A stretch of 64,000 bases of DNA from Microbacterium sp. Leaf151 (GTDB lineage Bacteria > Actinomycetota > Actinomycetes > Actinomycetales > Microbacteriaceae), in contig NZ_LMOR01000004.1 in assembly GCF_001424225.1 (NCBI RefSeq), positions 496,001-560,000 of the forward strand. Direction: 5' to 3'. The position numbers and the translations under genes were made by a program. The notes under the pieces were generated by a model. The model saw only the letters and a program-made list of their open reading frames with translations. It made no database searches and was not told where the DNA came from. Shown here in pieces: positions 42,419 through 51,782 of this stretch (positions are counted from its first letter, which is position 1; each line of letters begins with the position of its first letter).

Positions 42419-43534
42419 TTACGGCGAGCTGGGCGACGTGACGGTGATCTCGCCGGAGATGATCTGCTGGCGAAGAGCCTCGATCTCATCGGTGAGACCC
42501 GAGGGCAGCGCGCTCTCGAACGAGCCGAAGCCCGACAGGCCGACGCCCTCGTTCTCGAGGGTGCCCACATACGGGGTCGCGTCGTACTCGCCCTTCGCGG
42601 TGGCCAGGACCGAGTCGTAGACAGCCTGGTCGATGCGCTTCAGGATCGAGGTGAGCACGAGGTCGGACACAGCCGGGTCGGCCTGCGCCAGATCGGAGTC
42701 GACACCGAGCATGACGCTCGTGCCACCGCTGTCGCGGATGGCGTCGGCGGCGCTGCTGTAGATCGGGCCGCCGACGGGCAGGAGCACGTCGATACCCTGG
42801 TCGAGCAGGCCCTGCGCGGCCTGCTTCGCGGCGTCGTTGGCCGCGAAGGCCCCGGTGAACGAACCATTCTGCGCGGCGACATCCCAGCCGAAGGTCTGGA
42901 CGCTGGCGCCCTTGTCCTCGTTGTACTTCTGCACGCCGTCGACGAAGCCGTCCATGAAGATCGTGACGGGCGGGATGGGGATGCCACCGACCGTGCCGAC
43001 CTTGTTGACGCCGGCCTCGGCGGAGTACGCGGCGGCGGCGTAGCCACCGAGATACGCGGCCTGCACCGTGTCGAACAACAGAGGTTTGATGTTCGGGGCG
43101 TCGGTCTCGCCGTCGTTGTCGGTGTCGGCCCGGTCGTCGATGATGGCGTACTGGAGGTTCGGGTTGGCCGTGGCGGAGGCGACGGTGTCCGCACCGAGCT
43201 TGAAACCGACCGAGATGATGAAGGTGCAGCCCTCGGCGACGAGGTTCTCGAGGTTGGGGGCGTAGTCGTTGGCGGAGCTGGACTCGACCTCGACGGACTT
43301 CACGCCGAGTTCTTCGGCGGCACGGTCCATACCTTCCTTGGCGGACTGATTGAACGACTTGTCGTTCCAGCCACCCTCGTCCGAGATGAGGCACGGGGTG
43401 AAACCGTCGACGACGTCACCCCCGGCTCCGGCGCTCGCGCCGTTGCTCTCGGGCGCTGCGCCGCAACCGGCGAGCAGCACGGCGGCGCCGATCATGGCGA
43501 AGCCGCTGACGACGGCCTTCTTCGTGGTCTTCAC
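42419..43534 (-). CDS. BMP/PnrA-family nucleoside-binding lipoprotein
   Basis: A 371-residue extracellular solute-binding protein. The lipobox VLLAGC (about residue 21) gives a lipid anchor. The BMP fold follows: CLISDEGGWNDKSFNQSAKEG near the start, CTFIISVGFKLGADTVA, YLGGYAAAAYSAE, VGTVGGIPIPPVTIFMDGF and GVDSDLAQADP. In this family the ligand is a purine or other nucleoside. GTG 43534 follows GGAGG by about 8 nt and gives a short charged signal peptide. It is the first gene of the importer and salvage cluster. Confidence 0.93.
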   Translation of the reverse strand: MKTTKKAVVSGFAMIGAAVLLAGCGAAPESNGASAGAGGDVVDGFTPCLISDEGGWNDKSFNQSAKEGMDRAAEELGVKSVEVESSSANDYAPNLENLVAEGCTFIISVGFKLGADTVASATANPNLQYAIIDDRADTDNDGETDAPNIKPLLFDTVQAAYLGGYAAAAYSAEAGVNKVGTVGGIPIPPVTIFMDGFVDGVQKYNEDKGASVQTFGWDVAAQNGSFTGAFAANDAAKQAAQGLLDQGIDVLLPVGGPIYSSAADAIRDSGGTSVMLGVDSDLAQADPAVSDLVLTSILKRIDQAVYDSVLATAKGEYDATPYVGTLENEGVGLSGFGSFESALPSGLTDEIEALRQQIISGEITVTSPSSP

Positions 43535-43918
43535 GAGGGGTCCTCCAAGACGGATGCCCCCAACGGGTTCGGGGGACGATCCCGTCACGTTACCTACTGT
43601 GTCACCGCGCTTGCGTGTCGGGGGACGCCCCGCGCGCCAATGGTTACAAAGACGCAATCTCGCGTTATCTCGTTGCCACACCCGAGGTCTCTGAAACTGA
43701 CACCCCACGTTCATGACACCGAGTGCCGCCGTCAAGCGGTGCTCGGTCTCGGTCTCCACGGGGGGGGGGATGACGGAGCAAGGCGGCATGTCACGGACTA
43801 CCGCTCGCGGACCGCCCCCCACGTCGGTAGCGAGATCCTGGGCGCTGCGGCCGACATGGCACGTTCTGGCCGTCGACACCCGTCGACAGCTGACCGACAT
43901 AAGCCCAGGGGGGCAATT
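43535..43918. other. 384-bp divergent intergenic region with poly-G tract
   Basis: No gene is convincing here. It must hold the promoters of the BMP lipoprotein gene (minus) and the small secreted peptide (plus). The stretch around 43625-43710 (TGGTTACAAAGACGCAA and ATCTCGCGTTATCTCG) is the most AT-rich part. A run of ten G lies at about 43760-43769. Confidence 0.5.
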
Positions 43919-44161
43919 ATGCGCAAGAAAACTATTGGGATGCTGGCCGCGATTCTCGTCTGCGCCGGGGCTTTGGGGGCGCCGTCGGCCGCGCAAGCGG
44001 CGGGTACCTTGACGCAGCACGGCCCATACTCGACGAAAGCCGCCTGCGAGGCTTCATCTTCGAGTCCCGCCTACAACAACTCCTACGTTCGAGTCGCGAA
44101 GGCGTGCTACTACATCGGAGGCGGCGCCGGCTGGGCGTTCTACACGAGGAGTGCGGCGTAA
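43919..44161 (+). CDS. small secreted two-cysteine peptide of unknown function
   Basis: An 80-residue exported peptide. The signal peptide is MRKKTIGMLAAILVCAGALG..AAQAA (residues 1-28), leaving about 52 mature residues, opening with GTLTQHGPYSTKAACEAS and closing with CYYIGGGAGWAFYTRSAA. Two Cys residues remain in the mature part and could form one disulfide. The pattern GPYSTKAACEA...CYY...GW.FY recalls small secreted actinobacterial proteins of unknown role. The ATG has AGGGGGG about 7 nt upstream, and a perfect terminator follows, so this is a complete single-gene unit. Its base composition is less GC-rich than its neighbours'. Confidence 0.75.
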   Translation: MRKKTIGMLAAILVCAGALGAPSAAQAAGTLTQHGPYSTKAACEASSSSPAYNNSYVRVAKACYYIGGGAGWAFYTRSAA

Positions 44162-44172
44162 GAATTTTGCCA

Positions 44173-44205
44173 AGTTCGCCCCGCTCACTGCGAGCGGGGC
44201 GAACT
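44173..44205 (+). terminator. terminator of the small secreted peptide gene
   Basis: AGTTCGCCCCGCTC and GAGCGGGGCGAACT form a 14-bp perfect stem with a 5-nt loop, 11 nt after the stop codon. Confidence 0.85.
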
Positions 44206-44347
44206 CGCCTATCAAGCGGCTACCGACGCATTACGTCGCGCTGAATCCGGCACGTGTTAGCCATGAAGGTGAGTGGCGCCGACACAACCGAGGTCATCTA
44301 GCCCAGGTGAGCGCCGCGATCTACGTGACGTCTGCCCGATTCGCTCG

Positions 44348-45466
44348 TCAGAGAACGTCGCCGCGGCCCGTGAGCTTCAGGGCGTCGACGACGCCCTTGA
44401 CGCGCTGGGCGTTCTCGGTCGTCGTGACGAGCAGGGCGTCGGGGGTGTCCACCACGACGATGTCGCGCACGCCGATCAGGCTGATCACGCGCTTGGTCTG
44501 CGAGACGACGATGCCGCTGGAGGAGTCGGAGAGCACGCGGGCGTCCTCACCGAGGATCGCGAGCTCGTTGCGCCCACCCGAGGAGTTGAGCTTGGACAGG
44601 CTCGCGAAATCTCCCACGTCGTCCCAGTCGAAGTGACCGGGGATGACGGCGAGGCGCCCCTTCTCGGCCGCCGGCTCCGCGACGGAGTAATCGATGGCGA
44701 TCTTCTTCAGCCCGGGCCAGATGCGGTCGACGGCGGGGCCGCGGCGGTCGCGGTCGTCCCACGACTCGGCGAGCTCGAGCAGGCCCGCGTGCAGCTCGGG
44801 CTCGTTCACGGCGAGCTCGGCGAGGAGGACATCGGCGCGCGTGATGAACATGCCCGCGTTCCAGAGGTAGGCGCGGTCGGTGAAGTACTCCTTCGCCGTC
44901 TCGAGATCGGGCTTCTCCACGAAACGCTCGACCATGTAGGCCTCGGGCGCCCCGTCGACGATCAACTCGCCGGCCTGCTTGATGTAGCCGAAGCCGACCG
45001 AGGCCTCGCTGGGCTGGATGCCGATCGTGCAGATGTAACCGGCCCGAGCCACGGCGACCGCCTGGCGCACCGCGAAGTCGAACTGCCGGGTCTGGCGGAT
45101 CACGTGGTCGGCCGCGAAGGAGCCGATGATCACGTCGGGCTCGCGACGCACGAGGATCGCGGCGGCGAGACCGATCGCGGCGGAGGAGTCGCGCGGCTCC
45201 GACTCGAGGAAGACGTTGTGGTCGAGCACGCCGGGAAGCTCCCGCTCGACCGCGGCGCGGTGAGCGCGTCCGGTGACGACGGCGATGCGATCCTCCCCCG
45301 ACAGCGGCGCGAGGCGGTCCCAGGTGTCGCGCAGCAGGGTCTGGCCCGAGCCGGTCAGGTCATGGAGGAACTTGGGGGCGTCCGCCCGCGAGAGCGGCCA
45401 GAGGCGGCTGCCGATGCCTCCGGCGGGGATCACGGCGTAGAAGTCGTCGATAGCGCGATCTGACAT
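44348..45466 (-). CDS. manC: mannose-1-phosphate guanylyltransferase
   Basis: A 372-residue nucleotidyltransferase making GDP-mannose from mannose 1-phosphate and GTP. The nucleotide site is VIPAGGIGSRLWPLSRADAPKFL. Also visible are FAADHVI (metal aspartate region), GFGYIKQ, VERFVEKPDLETA, YLWNAGMFI and FDWDDVGDF. It lacks the C-terminal isomerase domain of bifunctional enzymes. ATG 45466 is chosen because TAGGGT lies 7 nt upstream; the frame extends a little further. GDP-mannose would feed envelope glycan and lipid mannosylation. It is divergent from sdhCDAB. Confidence 0.92.
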   Translation of the reverse strand: MSDRAIDDFYAVIPAGGIGSRLWPLSRADAPKFLHDLTGSGQTLLRDTWDRLAPLSGEDRIAVVTGRAHRAAVERELPGVLDHNVFLESEPRDSSAAIGLAAAILVRREPDVIIGSFAADHVIRQTRQFDFAVRQAVAVARAGYICTIGIQPSEASVGFGYIKQAGELIVDGAPEAYMVERFVEKPDLETAKEYFTDRAYLWNAGMFITRADVLLAELAVNEPELHAGLLELAESWDDRDRRGPAVDRIWPGLKKIAIDYSVAEPAAEKGRLAVIPGHFDWDDVGDFASLSKLNSSGGRNELAILGEDARVLSDSSSGIVVSQTKRVISLIGVRDIVVVDTPDALLVTTTENAQRVKGVVDALKLTGRGDVL

Positions 45467-45473
45467 GGCTCCG

Positions 45474-45479
45474 ACCCTA
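45474..45479 (-). promoter_or_regulatory. -10 element of a leaderless promoter for manC
   Basis: TAGGGT on the minus strand lies 7 nt before the ATG at 45466, with no Shine-Dalgarno sequence in between other than CGGAG. Confidence 0.4.
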
Positions 45480-45547
45480 GCGGTCCGGACTCCTCCCCTC
45501 CGACGGCCCCGCACCGGGTGAGACGGGCTCCCAGCGCGCTCTATTTA

Positions 45548-45561
45548 TCTCGATGTCGAGA
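45548..45561. promoter_or_regulatory. inverted repeat in the manC-sdhC intergenic region
   Basis: TCTCGA-TG-TCGAGA is a perfect 6-bp inverted repeat in the AT-richest part of the divergent region, next to AGTTAGGCACCCCTTA. It could be an operator for sdhCDAB or manC; no regulator can be named. Confidence 0.3.
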
Positions 45562-45680
45562 GACAGTTAGGCACCCCTTATCCTCCGCGTTCATAGGCCG
45601 GACGTAGTATTCAGGGGCGCCCGTGTGACGCTCGGGGCCGGTGTCGGCCCCCACATCGTGTTCGATCAGGGAGGACGACC

Positions 45681-46115
45681 GTGTCAGCACCAGCACGTGC
45701 CACGCCGTCGGTGAAAACGACCACTTCGAAGAGGCCCCGAGGCACCCTCTACCGCGGCCGGGAAGGCATGTGGTCCTGGGTTTTGCACCGCATCACCGGT
45801 GTGGCGATCTTCTTCTTCCTCCTCGTGCACATCCTCGACACGGCGCTCATCCGTGTGTCGCCCGAGGCGTACGACGCCGTCATCGGCACCTACAAGAACC
45901 CGATCATGGGTCTTGGCGAGGTGGCCCTGGTCGGCGCGATCGCGTACCACGCGTTCAACGGGCTGCGCATCATCCTGGTCGACTTCTGGCCGTGGGCCAC
46001 GCGCCACCAGCGTCAGCTGTGGTGGGGCGTGCTGGGCCTCTGGGTCGTCACCATGCTCGGTTTCACCCCCCGCCACCTGATCAACGTCTTCAGCGCCGTC
46101 ACTGGGAGCCACTGA
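45681..46115 (+). CDS. sdhC: succinate dehydrogenase cytochrome b556 subunit
   Basis: A 144-residue membrane anchor with three helices. The conserved segment is GMWSWVLHRITGVAIFFFLLVHILDTALI; its second His is the likely haem ligand. Later, VGAIAYHAFNGLRIILVDFWPW carries another conserved His. Together with SdhD it binds haem b and quinone and anchors SdhAB. GTG 45681 follows GGGAGGACGACC. The stop overlaps the sdhD start. Confidence 0.93.
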   Translation: MSAPARATPSVKTTTSKRPRGTLYRGREGMWSWVLHRITGVAIFFFLLVHILDTALIRVSPEAYDAVIGTYKNPIMGLGEVALVGAIAYHAFNGLRIILVDFWPWATRHQRQLWWGVLGLWVVTMLGFTPRHLINVFSAVTGSH

Positions 46116-46573
46116 TGTCCGTCGCCCAAGAAGCCGCCACGATCCCCGCCCCGCGCACGCCCGCCGTCCGCAAGAAGGGCTCCAACCTCGAGAAGTGGGG
46201 ATGGATCTACATGCGCGCCTCCGGCGTGCTGCTGATCGTCCTCATCTTCGGCCACTTGTTCGTCAACCTGATGACGAACGACGGCATCCACCAGATCGAC
46301 TTCGCGTTCGTCGCGGGCAAGCTGGCCTCGCCGTTCTGGCAGTGGTGGGACGTTCTGATGCTCTGGCTCGCCCTCATCCACGGCGCCAACGGCATGCGCA
46401 CGATCGTGAACGACTACGTCACGAACGCCACGATCCGCAAGATCCTCGTGGGATCGCTGTGGATCTCCGCGGGATTCCTGATCCTGCTCGGCACGCTCGT
46501 CGTGTTCACCTTCGACCCCTGCCTCGGTGTGACCGAGAGCAGCTCCCTCTGGGACGCGTGCCAGGCGGCGTGA
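46115..46573 (+). CDS. sdhD: succinate dehydrogenase membrane anchor subunit
   Basis: A 152-residue hydrophobic anchor with three helices. The N-terminus is polar (about 35 residues), then [20 protein letters not shown] with Arg-Ala-Ser-Gly and a His haem ligand candidate, and [21 protein letters not shown] in helix two. It completes the quinone site with SdhC. ATG overlaps the sdhC stop (TGATG). Confidence 0.93.
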   Translation: MSVAQEAATIPAPRTPAVRKKGSNLEKWGWIYMRASGVLLIVLIFGHLFVNLMTNDGIHQIDFAFVAGKLASPFWQWWDVLMLWLALIHGANGMRTIVNDYVTNATIRKILVGSLWISAGFLILLGTLVVFTFDPCLGVTESSSLWDACQAA

Positions 46574-46619
46574 GCCGACGGCATCCCTTCTTCCCCCTGA
46601 CAGCAGAGGCATCGCACAC

Positions 46620-48449
46620 GTGAGCACCCAGACTTCCTCGGACTCGATCGTCAAAGACGGCGTCCACTACCACCAATTCGATGTCGTCATCGTCGGTGCC
46701 GGCGGCGCGGGCATGCGCGCGGCCATCGAGGCCGGACCCGGCGCGAAGACCGCCGTCATCTCGAAGCTGTACCCGACCCGCTCGCACACCGGCGCAGCGC
46801 AGGGCGGCATGGCGGCGGCGCTCGCCAACGTCGAAGAGGACTCGTGGGAGTGGCACACGTTCGACACCATCAAGGGTGGCGACTACCTCGTCGATCAGGA
46901 TGCCGCCGAGATCCTCGCCAAAGAGGCCATCGACGCCGTCATCGACCTCGAGAACATGGGTCTGCCGTTCAACCGCACGCCCGAGGGCAAGATCGACCAG
47001 CGCCGTTTCGGCGGCCACACCGCCGACCACGGCAAAACCCCCGTGCGCCGCGCGTGCTACGCCGCCGACCGCACCGGCCACATGATCCTGCAGACGCTGT
47101 TCCAGAACTGCGTCAAGCTCGGCATCAACTTCTTCAACGAGTTCTACGTCCTCGACCTCATCACGGTGAAGGACGCGGCGGGCAAGACCCAGGTCTCCGG
47201 TGTCGTCGCCTACGACCTCGCCACGGGTGAGCTGCACGTCTTCCAGTCGAAAGCCGTCATCTTCGCCACCGGCGGCTTCGGCAAGATCTTCAAGACCACC
47301 TCCAACGCCCACACCCTCACCGGTGACGGCGTCGGCATCGTGTGGCGCAAGGGCCTCCCCCTGGAGGACATGGAGTTCTTCCAGTTCCACCCGACCGGCC
47401 TCGCCGGTCTCGGCATCCTCCTCACCGAGGGTGCCCGAGGCGAGGGCGCGATCCTCCGTAACGCCAGCGGCGAGCGCTTCATGGAGCGCTACGCCCCCAC
47501 CATCAAAGACCTCGCGCCGCGCGACATCGTCGCCCGCTGCATGGTGCAAGAGGTCGCCGAGGGTCGCGGCGCGGGCCCCCACCGCGACTACGTGCTGCTG
47601 GACTGCACGCACCTGGGCGCCGAGGTGCTCGAGACGAAGCTCCCCGACATCACCGAGTTCGCCCGCACCTACCTGGGTGTCGATCCGGTCGTCGAGCCCG
47701 TGCCGGTCATGCCCACCGCTCACTACGCGATGGGCGGCATCCCCACCAACATCAAGGCCGAGGTGCTCGCCGACAACGACACCGTCGTCCCCGGTCTGTA
47801 CGCCGCGGGTGAGTGCGCCTGCGTCTCGGTGCACGGCTCCAACCGCCTCGGCACCAACTCGCTGCTCGACATCAACGTCTTCGGCAAGCGCGCCGGCCGC
47901 AACGCCGTCGAGTACGTCAAGACCGCCGATTTCGTGCCGCTGCCCGAAGACCCCGCCGCCGAGGTGCGCGGACTGATCGAGGGCCTGCGCAACAACGGCG
48001 GCACCGAGCGCATCGCGGTCCTGCGCAAGACGCTCCAGGACGAGATGGACAAGGGCGCGCAGGTGTTCCGCACGCACGAGTCCCTCGCCCACGTGATGGA
48101 CGTCATCGCGGACCTCCGCGAGCGCTACAAGAACATCCACGTCGACGACAAGGGCAAGCGCTTCAACACCGACCTGCTCGAGGCCGTCGAGCTCGGCTTC
48201 CTGCTCGACCTCGCCGAGGTCGTCGTCTACTCGGCGCAGAACCGTGAAGAGAGCCGTGGCGGTCACATGCGCGACGACTTCCCCACGCGCGACGACGAGA
48301 AGTACATGCAGCACACCATGGCGTACCTGTCGGGAGACCCCCACTCGTCGCACCCCGCCGATCACATCGAACTCGGCTGGAAGCCCGTGGTGTTCACCAA
48401 GAACGAGGCGGGCGAGTTGCGCTACCCGCCGCTGGAGAGGAAGTACTGA
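46620..48449 (+). CDS. sdhA: succinate dehydrogenase flavoprotein subunit
   Basis: A 609-residue FAD subunit oxidising succinate to fumarate. The FAD Rossmann motif is [18 protein letters not shown] and the covalent FAD His lies in [36 protein letters not shown] includes active-site residues, and [18 protein letters not shown] is the second FAD segment. Length is normal. GTG at 46620 is the start giving the usual N-terminus; the gap to sdhD is 46 nt. Confidence 0.96.
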   Translation: MSTQTSSDSIVKDGVHYHQFDVVIVGAGGAGMRAAIEAGPGAKTAVISKLYPTRSHTGAAQGGMAAALANVEEDSWEWHTFDTIKGGDYLVDQDAAEILAKEAIDAVIDLENMGLPFNRTPEGKIDQRRFGGHTADHGKTPVRRACYAADRTGHMILQTLFQNCVKLGINFFNEFYVLDLITVKDAAGKTQVSGVVAYDLATGELHVFQSKAVIFATGGFGKIFKTTSNAHTLTGDGVGIVWRKGLPLEDMEFFQFHPTGLAGLGILLTEGARGEGAILRNASGERFMERYAPTIKDLAPRDIVARCMVQEVAEGRGAGPHRDYVLLDCTHLGAEVLETKLPDITEFARTYLGVDPVVEPVPVMPTAHYAMGGIPTNIKAEVLADNDTVVPGLYAAGECACVSVHGSNRLGTNSLLDINVFGKRAGRNAVEYVKTADFVPLPEDPAAEVRGLIEGLRNNGGTERIAVLRKTLQDEMDKGAQVFRTHESLAHVMDVIADLRERYKNIHVDDKGKRFNTDLLEAVELGFLLDLAEVVVYSAQNREESRGGHMRDDFPTRDDEKYMQHTMAYLSGDPHSSHPADHIELGWKPVVFTKNEAGELRYPPLERKY

Positions 48450-48450
48450 G

Positions 48451-49236
48451 ATGGCATCCACCGTCCTCGAGAACGTCGACACCTCGGACGAGGTCGAGCA
48501 GACGCCGGAAGACACCGGGATCCAGTCGTTCCTCGTCACCTTCAACATCCGCCGCTTCGACCCCGAGGTCGACGACGAGCCGCGATGGGTCGACTACGAC
48601 GTGGAGCTGTACTCCACCGACCGGGTACTCGACGCGCTGCACAAGATCAAGTGGGAGACCGACGGCTCATTGTCGTTCCGCCGCTCGTGCGCGCACGGCA
48701 TCTGCGGATCGGATGCCATGCGCATCAACGGCCGCAACCGCCTGGCCTGCAAGACGCTGATCAAAGATCTCGACATCTCGCAGCCGATCTACGTCGAGGC
48801 GATCAAGGGCCTTCCGCTCGAGAAGGACCTGATCGTCGACATGGAGCCGTTCTTCGCCTCGTACCGCGAGGTGCAGCCCTTCCTCATCTCCAACTCGAAG
48901 CCCGAGCCGGGCAAGGAGCGCGTGCAGTCGATCGTCGACCGGGAGGTCTTCGACGACACGACCAAGTGCATCCTGTGCGCCGCGTGCACCTCGTCGTGCC
49001 CCGTGTTCTGGACCGACGGGCAGTACTTCGGCCCCGCCGCGATCGTGAACGCGCACCGCTTCATCTTCGACTCGCGCGACGACGCGGGCGACGTGCGCCT
49101 CGACATCCTCAACGACAAAGAGGGCGTGTGGCGCTGCCGCACCACCTTCAACTGCACCGAGGCGTGCCCCCGTGGCATCGAGGTCACCAAGGCCATCGCC
49201 GAGGTCAAGCAGGCCGTCCTCCGCGGCGGTCGCTGA
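48451..49236 (+). CDS. sdhB: succinate dehydrogenase iron-sulfur subunit
   Basis: A 261-residue electron-transfer subunit. The [2Fe-2S] cluster is bound by SCAHGICGSDAMRINGRNRL with the following AC, the [4Fe-4S] by CILCAACTSSCP, and the [3Fe-4S] by CRTTFNCTEACPRGI. It passes electrons from SdhA to quinone. The ATG is one base after the sdhA stop. A hairpin terminator follows. Confidence 0.96.
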   Translation: MASTVLENVDTSDEVEQTPEDTGIQSFLVTFNIRRFDPEVDDEPRWVDYDVELYSTDRVLDALHKIKWETDGSLSFRRSCAHGICGSDAMRINGRNRLACKTLIKDLDISQPIYVEAIKGLPLEKDLIVDMEPFFASYREVQPFLISNSKPEPGKERVQSIVDREVFDDTTKCILCAACTSSCPVFWTDGQYFGPAAIVNAHRFIFDSRDDAGDVRLDILNDKEGVWRCRTTFNCTEACPRGIEVTKAIAEVKQAVLRGGR

Positions 49237-49246
49237 CCGTCGCCCT

Positions 49247-49281
49247 CGAACGGCGGGTGCGCTTCGGCGCCCCGCCGTTCG
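49247..49281 (+). terminator. terminator of sdhCDAB
   Basis: CGAACGGCGGG and CCCGCCGTTCG form an 11-bp perfect stem with a 13-nt loop, 10 nt after sdhB. Confidence 0.75.
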
Positions 49282-49499
49282 GCGTTTGCTCGCGGGTCAT
49301 GTGGCCCGACACCCCCATCGCCGCCCCGGCATCCCTATGCTTCCTCGTGAAATCGCGACCTCCTCGCGGATTCCCGAACGACGGAGGCAGGGATCGCGCC
49401 GAACGGCGAGCGCCCGGACGACGGATGCCGCGGCAGCGAACGCCCACGCGGTGGGGCCGAGGCGCACCGCCCCACGACGAGGGGGCGGAATCCATTCAT

Positions 49500-49505
49500 T
49501 AGGCT
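49500..49505 (+). promoter_or_regulatory. -10 element of a leaderless promoter
   Basis: TAGGCT ends 6 nt before GTG 49512, without a Shine-Dalgarno sequence. Confidence 0.5.
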
Positions 49506-49511
49506 CGTCGG

Positions 49512-50732
49512 GTGACTGAGAACCGCCACGACCCGCGGCCGTTGCCCGCGGTGCGCGACGACAGCGCCTCTGTGCGTGATGACGACGCTTCGCTTCGTGA
49601 CCGGCTCGAGGCCGCGCAGACCGCCGTGCGGGAGCGCCTGGATCAGCCCATCGCCCGGGCGGCGAAGATCGCGCAGTGGTTCCCGATCCGCGTGTGGCGG
49701 CACTTTTTGCAGCACAACGGCTTCCTGCTCGCCGCGGGCATGAGCTATCAAGGGCTGTTCGCGGTGTTCTCGGCGCTGTATCTGGCGTTCGCCGGCGTGG
49801 GGATCTGGCTGGGCGGAAGCAAGACCGCGATCGACGGTCTGATCCACATCGTCAACAGCTACATTCCCGGCATCATCAGCGAGAACGGCCTCGTCGACCG
49901 CGAGCAGGTCGAGGCCGTCGCGCAGGAGAGCGGGCGCCTCCTCACCATCACCGGCATCGTCGCCGTCGTGGTGGTGGTGTGGACCGCCATTGGGTTCGTC
50001 ACATTCACCCGCCGCGCCGTGCGCGACACCTTCGGACTGCCCTTCGACCTGCGCAACTACGTGCTGCTCAAGGCGCGTGACTTCGTCGCCTCGCTCCTGT
50101 TCGGCATCGCCCTGCTGGTCGGTGCTCTGCTCGGCTCGATCACCACCGGTGCGGTCGATCTGGTGTTCGGGCTCATCGGCTGGGACCGCGAGACCCTCGG
50201 CTGGTCGGTGGGCGCTCGGATCATCTCGCTCGTCGTCGCGTTCGGTGTGAACACCGTCGCCCTGGCCTCCCTGTTCCGCTTCCTCACGGGCACGACCCTC
50301 ACCTGGCGACGCGCGTGGCCGGGCGCGATCGTCGGGGCGACGGGCATGGTCGTGCTGCAGGTCGCCGCGGGCTTCCTCTTCGTCTACACGCCGTCCAACC
50401 CCCTGCTGGCCACGTTCACCGTGCTCATCGGGTTCTTGCTGTGGTTCCGGTTCATCGGCATCGTGATCCTCGTCTCGGCGGCGTGGATCGCGGTGGCGGC
50501 TCGCGACCGCGACGTTCCCCTGCGCTCCCCCGAGGATCGCCTGGCCATGGAACAGGCGGCCCTCGTCATCGCGGCACAGGTCGGCGTGCGCCAGGCCGAG
50601 AAAGAGGTTGCCCTGTCGCGGTGGCCCCTTCGCTGGCGGGCGAAGCGGCGACTCAGAGCGGCCGAGAAGCAGCTCGTGCGCGCGGAGGCCGACGTGCCCG
50701 CGCCGCGGCGGGTCTCTCTCCTCCCGGACTGA
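49512..50732 (+). CDS. YihY/virulence factor BrkB family membrane protein
   Basis: A 406-residue membrane protein. A polar N-terminus (about 60 residues) leads to FLQHNGFLLAAGMSYQGLFAVF, the characteristic YihY/BrkB opening, then five to six further helices, ending with a basic helical tail (ALSRWPLRWRAKRRLRAAEK). Family members were once called RNase BN, but their biochemical role is unsettled. GTG 49512 has TAGGCT 6 nt upstream. It is probably monocistronic. Confidence 0.88.
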   Translation: MTENRHDPRPLPAVRDDSASVRDDDASLRDRLEAAQTAVRERLDQPIARAAKIAQWFPIRVWRHFLQHNGFLLAAGMSYQGLFAVFSALYLAFAGVGIWLGGSKTAIDGLIHIVNSYIPGIISENGLVDREQVEAVAQESGRLLTITGIVAVVVVVWTAIGFVTFTRRAVRDTFGLPFDLRNYVLLKARDFVASLLFGIALLVGALLGSITTGAVDLVFGLIGWDRETLGWSVGARIISLVVAFGVNTVALASLFRFLTGTTLTWRRAWPGAIVGATGMVVLQVAAGFLFVYTPSNPLLATFTVLIGFLLWFRFIGIVILVSAAWIAVAARDRDVPLRSPEDRLAMEQAALVIAAQVGVRQAEKEVALSRWPLRWRAKRRLRAAEKQLVRAEADVPAPRRVSLLPD

Positions 50733-50792
50733 CGCTCGGACGCCGCCCGGGGGCCTCGGTTTCCCCGAGGGAACGATGTCGGAGGTCGCCGT

Positions 50793-50798
50793 TAGGCT
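50793..50798 (+). promoter_or_regulatory. -10 element of a leaderless promoter for the exonuclease III gene
   Basis: TAGGCT ends 6 nt before GTG 50805. Confidence 0.5.
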
Positions 50799-50804
50799 CG
50801 TGGA

Positions 50805-51653
50805 GTGCCTCGTTCCGTGCGTATCGTCTCCGTCAACGTCAATGGCATCCGTGCCGCCGTCCGCAAGGGCATGACCGAGTGGCTCGGCGCCTCGGGGGCC
50901 GACATCGTCGCCCTCCAGGAGGTCCGGGCGACCGCCGAGCAGCTGGCCGAGGCTCTCCCCGGGTGGCAGATCGTCAACGACGAGGCCCTGCAGAAGGGGC
51001 GTGCCGGCGTGGCGATCATCAGCCGCCTTCCCGGCGTCGAGACGCGCACTCATCTGGGCCCCGAGCCGCTCGACGCGTCAGGGCGATGGATCGAGACCGA
51101 TTTCGACATCGACGGCGAGACCGTGACGATCGTCAGCGCCTACGTGCACAGCGGCGAGGTCGACACCCCCAAGCAAGACGCCAAGTGGCTGTTTCTGGAT
51201 GCCATGGAGCAGCGCCTCTCTGAGCTGAGCGCCTCGACGGAGCTCGCGCTCGTCCTGGGCGACCTGAACGTCGGTCATCGCGAACTCGACATCAAGAACT
51301 GGCGCGGCAACCGCAAGAACGCCGGGTTCCTGCCCCGCGAGCGCGCCTATTTCGACCGCTTCTTCGGGCCCGCGGGCGAGAAGGTCGAGGGCGTCGACGG
51401 GTCGGTCGGCACGGGGCTCGGGTGGGTCGACGTCGGACGCCGCGAGATGGGCGAGGTCGATGGGCCGTACACGTTCTGGTCGATGCGCGGGAAGGCGTTC
51501 GACACCGACAGCGGCTGGCGCATCGACTATCACGTCGCCACCCCCGCCCTCGCGGAACGCGTGACCTACTACCGCGTCGACCGTGCGCCGTCGTACGACA
51601 CCCGCTGGAGCGACCACTCCCCCGTTATCGTCGACTACACCCTCGGGCGGTGA
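50805..51653 (+). CDS. xthA: exodeoxyribonuclease III / AP endonuclease
   Basis: A 282-residue endonuclease/exonuclease/phosphatase-fold enzyme acting at abasic sites and 3' ends in base excision repair. Motifs are SVNVNGIRAAVRKG, DIVALQEVRAT (metal-binding Glu), GDLNVGHRELD, and the C-terminal WSDHSPVIVDY with the catalytic Asp-His. Length is normal. GTG 50805 is supported by the adjacent TAGGCT. A Fpg/Nei glycosylase gene lies 2 kb downstream. Confidence 0.93.
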   Translation: MPRSVRIVSVNVNGIRAAVRKGMTEWLGASGADIVALQEVRATAEQLAEALPGWQIVNDEALQKGRAGVAIISRLPGVETRTHLGPEPLDASGRWIETDFDIDGETVTIVSAYVHSGEVDTPKQDAKWLFLDAMEQRLSELSASTELALVLGDLNVGHRELDIKNWRGNRKNAGFLPRERAYFDRFFGPAGEKVEGVDGSVGTGLGWVDVGRREMGEVDGPYTFWSMRGKAFDTDSGWRIDYHVATPALAERVTYYRVDRAPSYDTRWSDHSPVIVDYTLGR

Positions 51654-51782
51654 CCGAGCGTCCAAGGGCATAATCGACGGTCTCCGGACGAAATCCTGGG
51701 TGCGGCGAACGAGCTCGTCTCCTCCTCGCTCGTCCCGCCGCAGACGGAGAACGCAAAGCTTCGAGGCGAGTGGAGGAGCGAC

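Noticed and set aside
46506..48548. A 680-residue minus-strand frame opposite sdhA
   Set aside because: Pure antisense shadow of a canonical sdhA gene; Val/Glu/Asp/Gly-rich with no motif.
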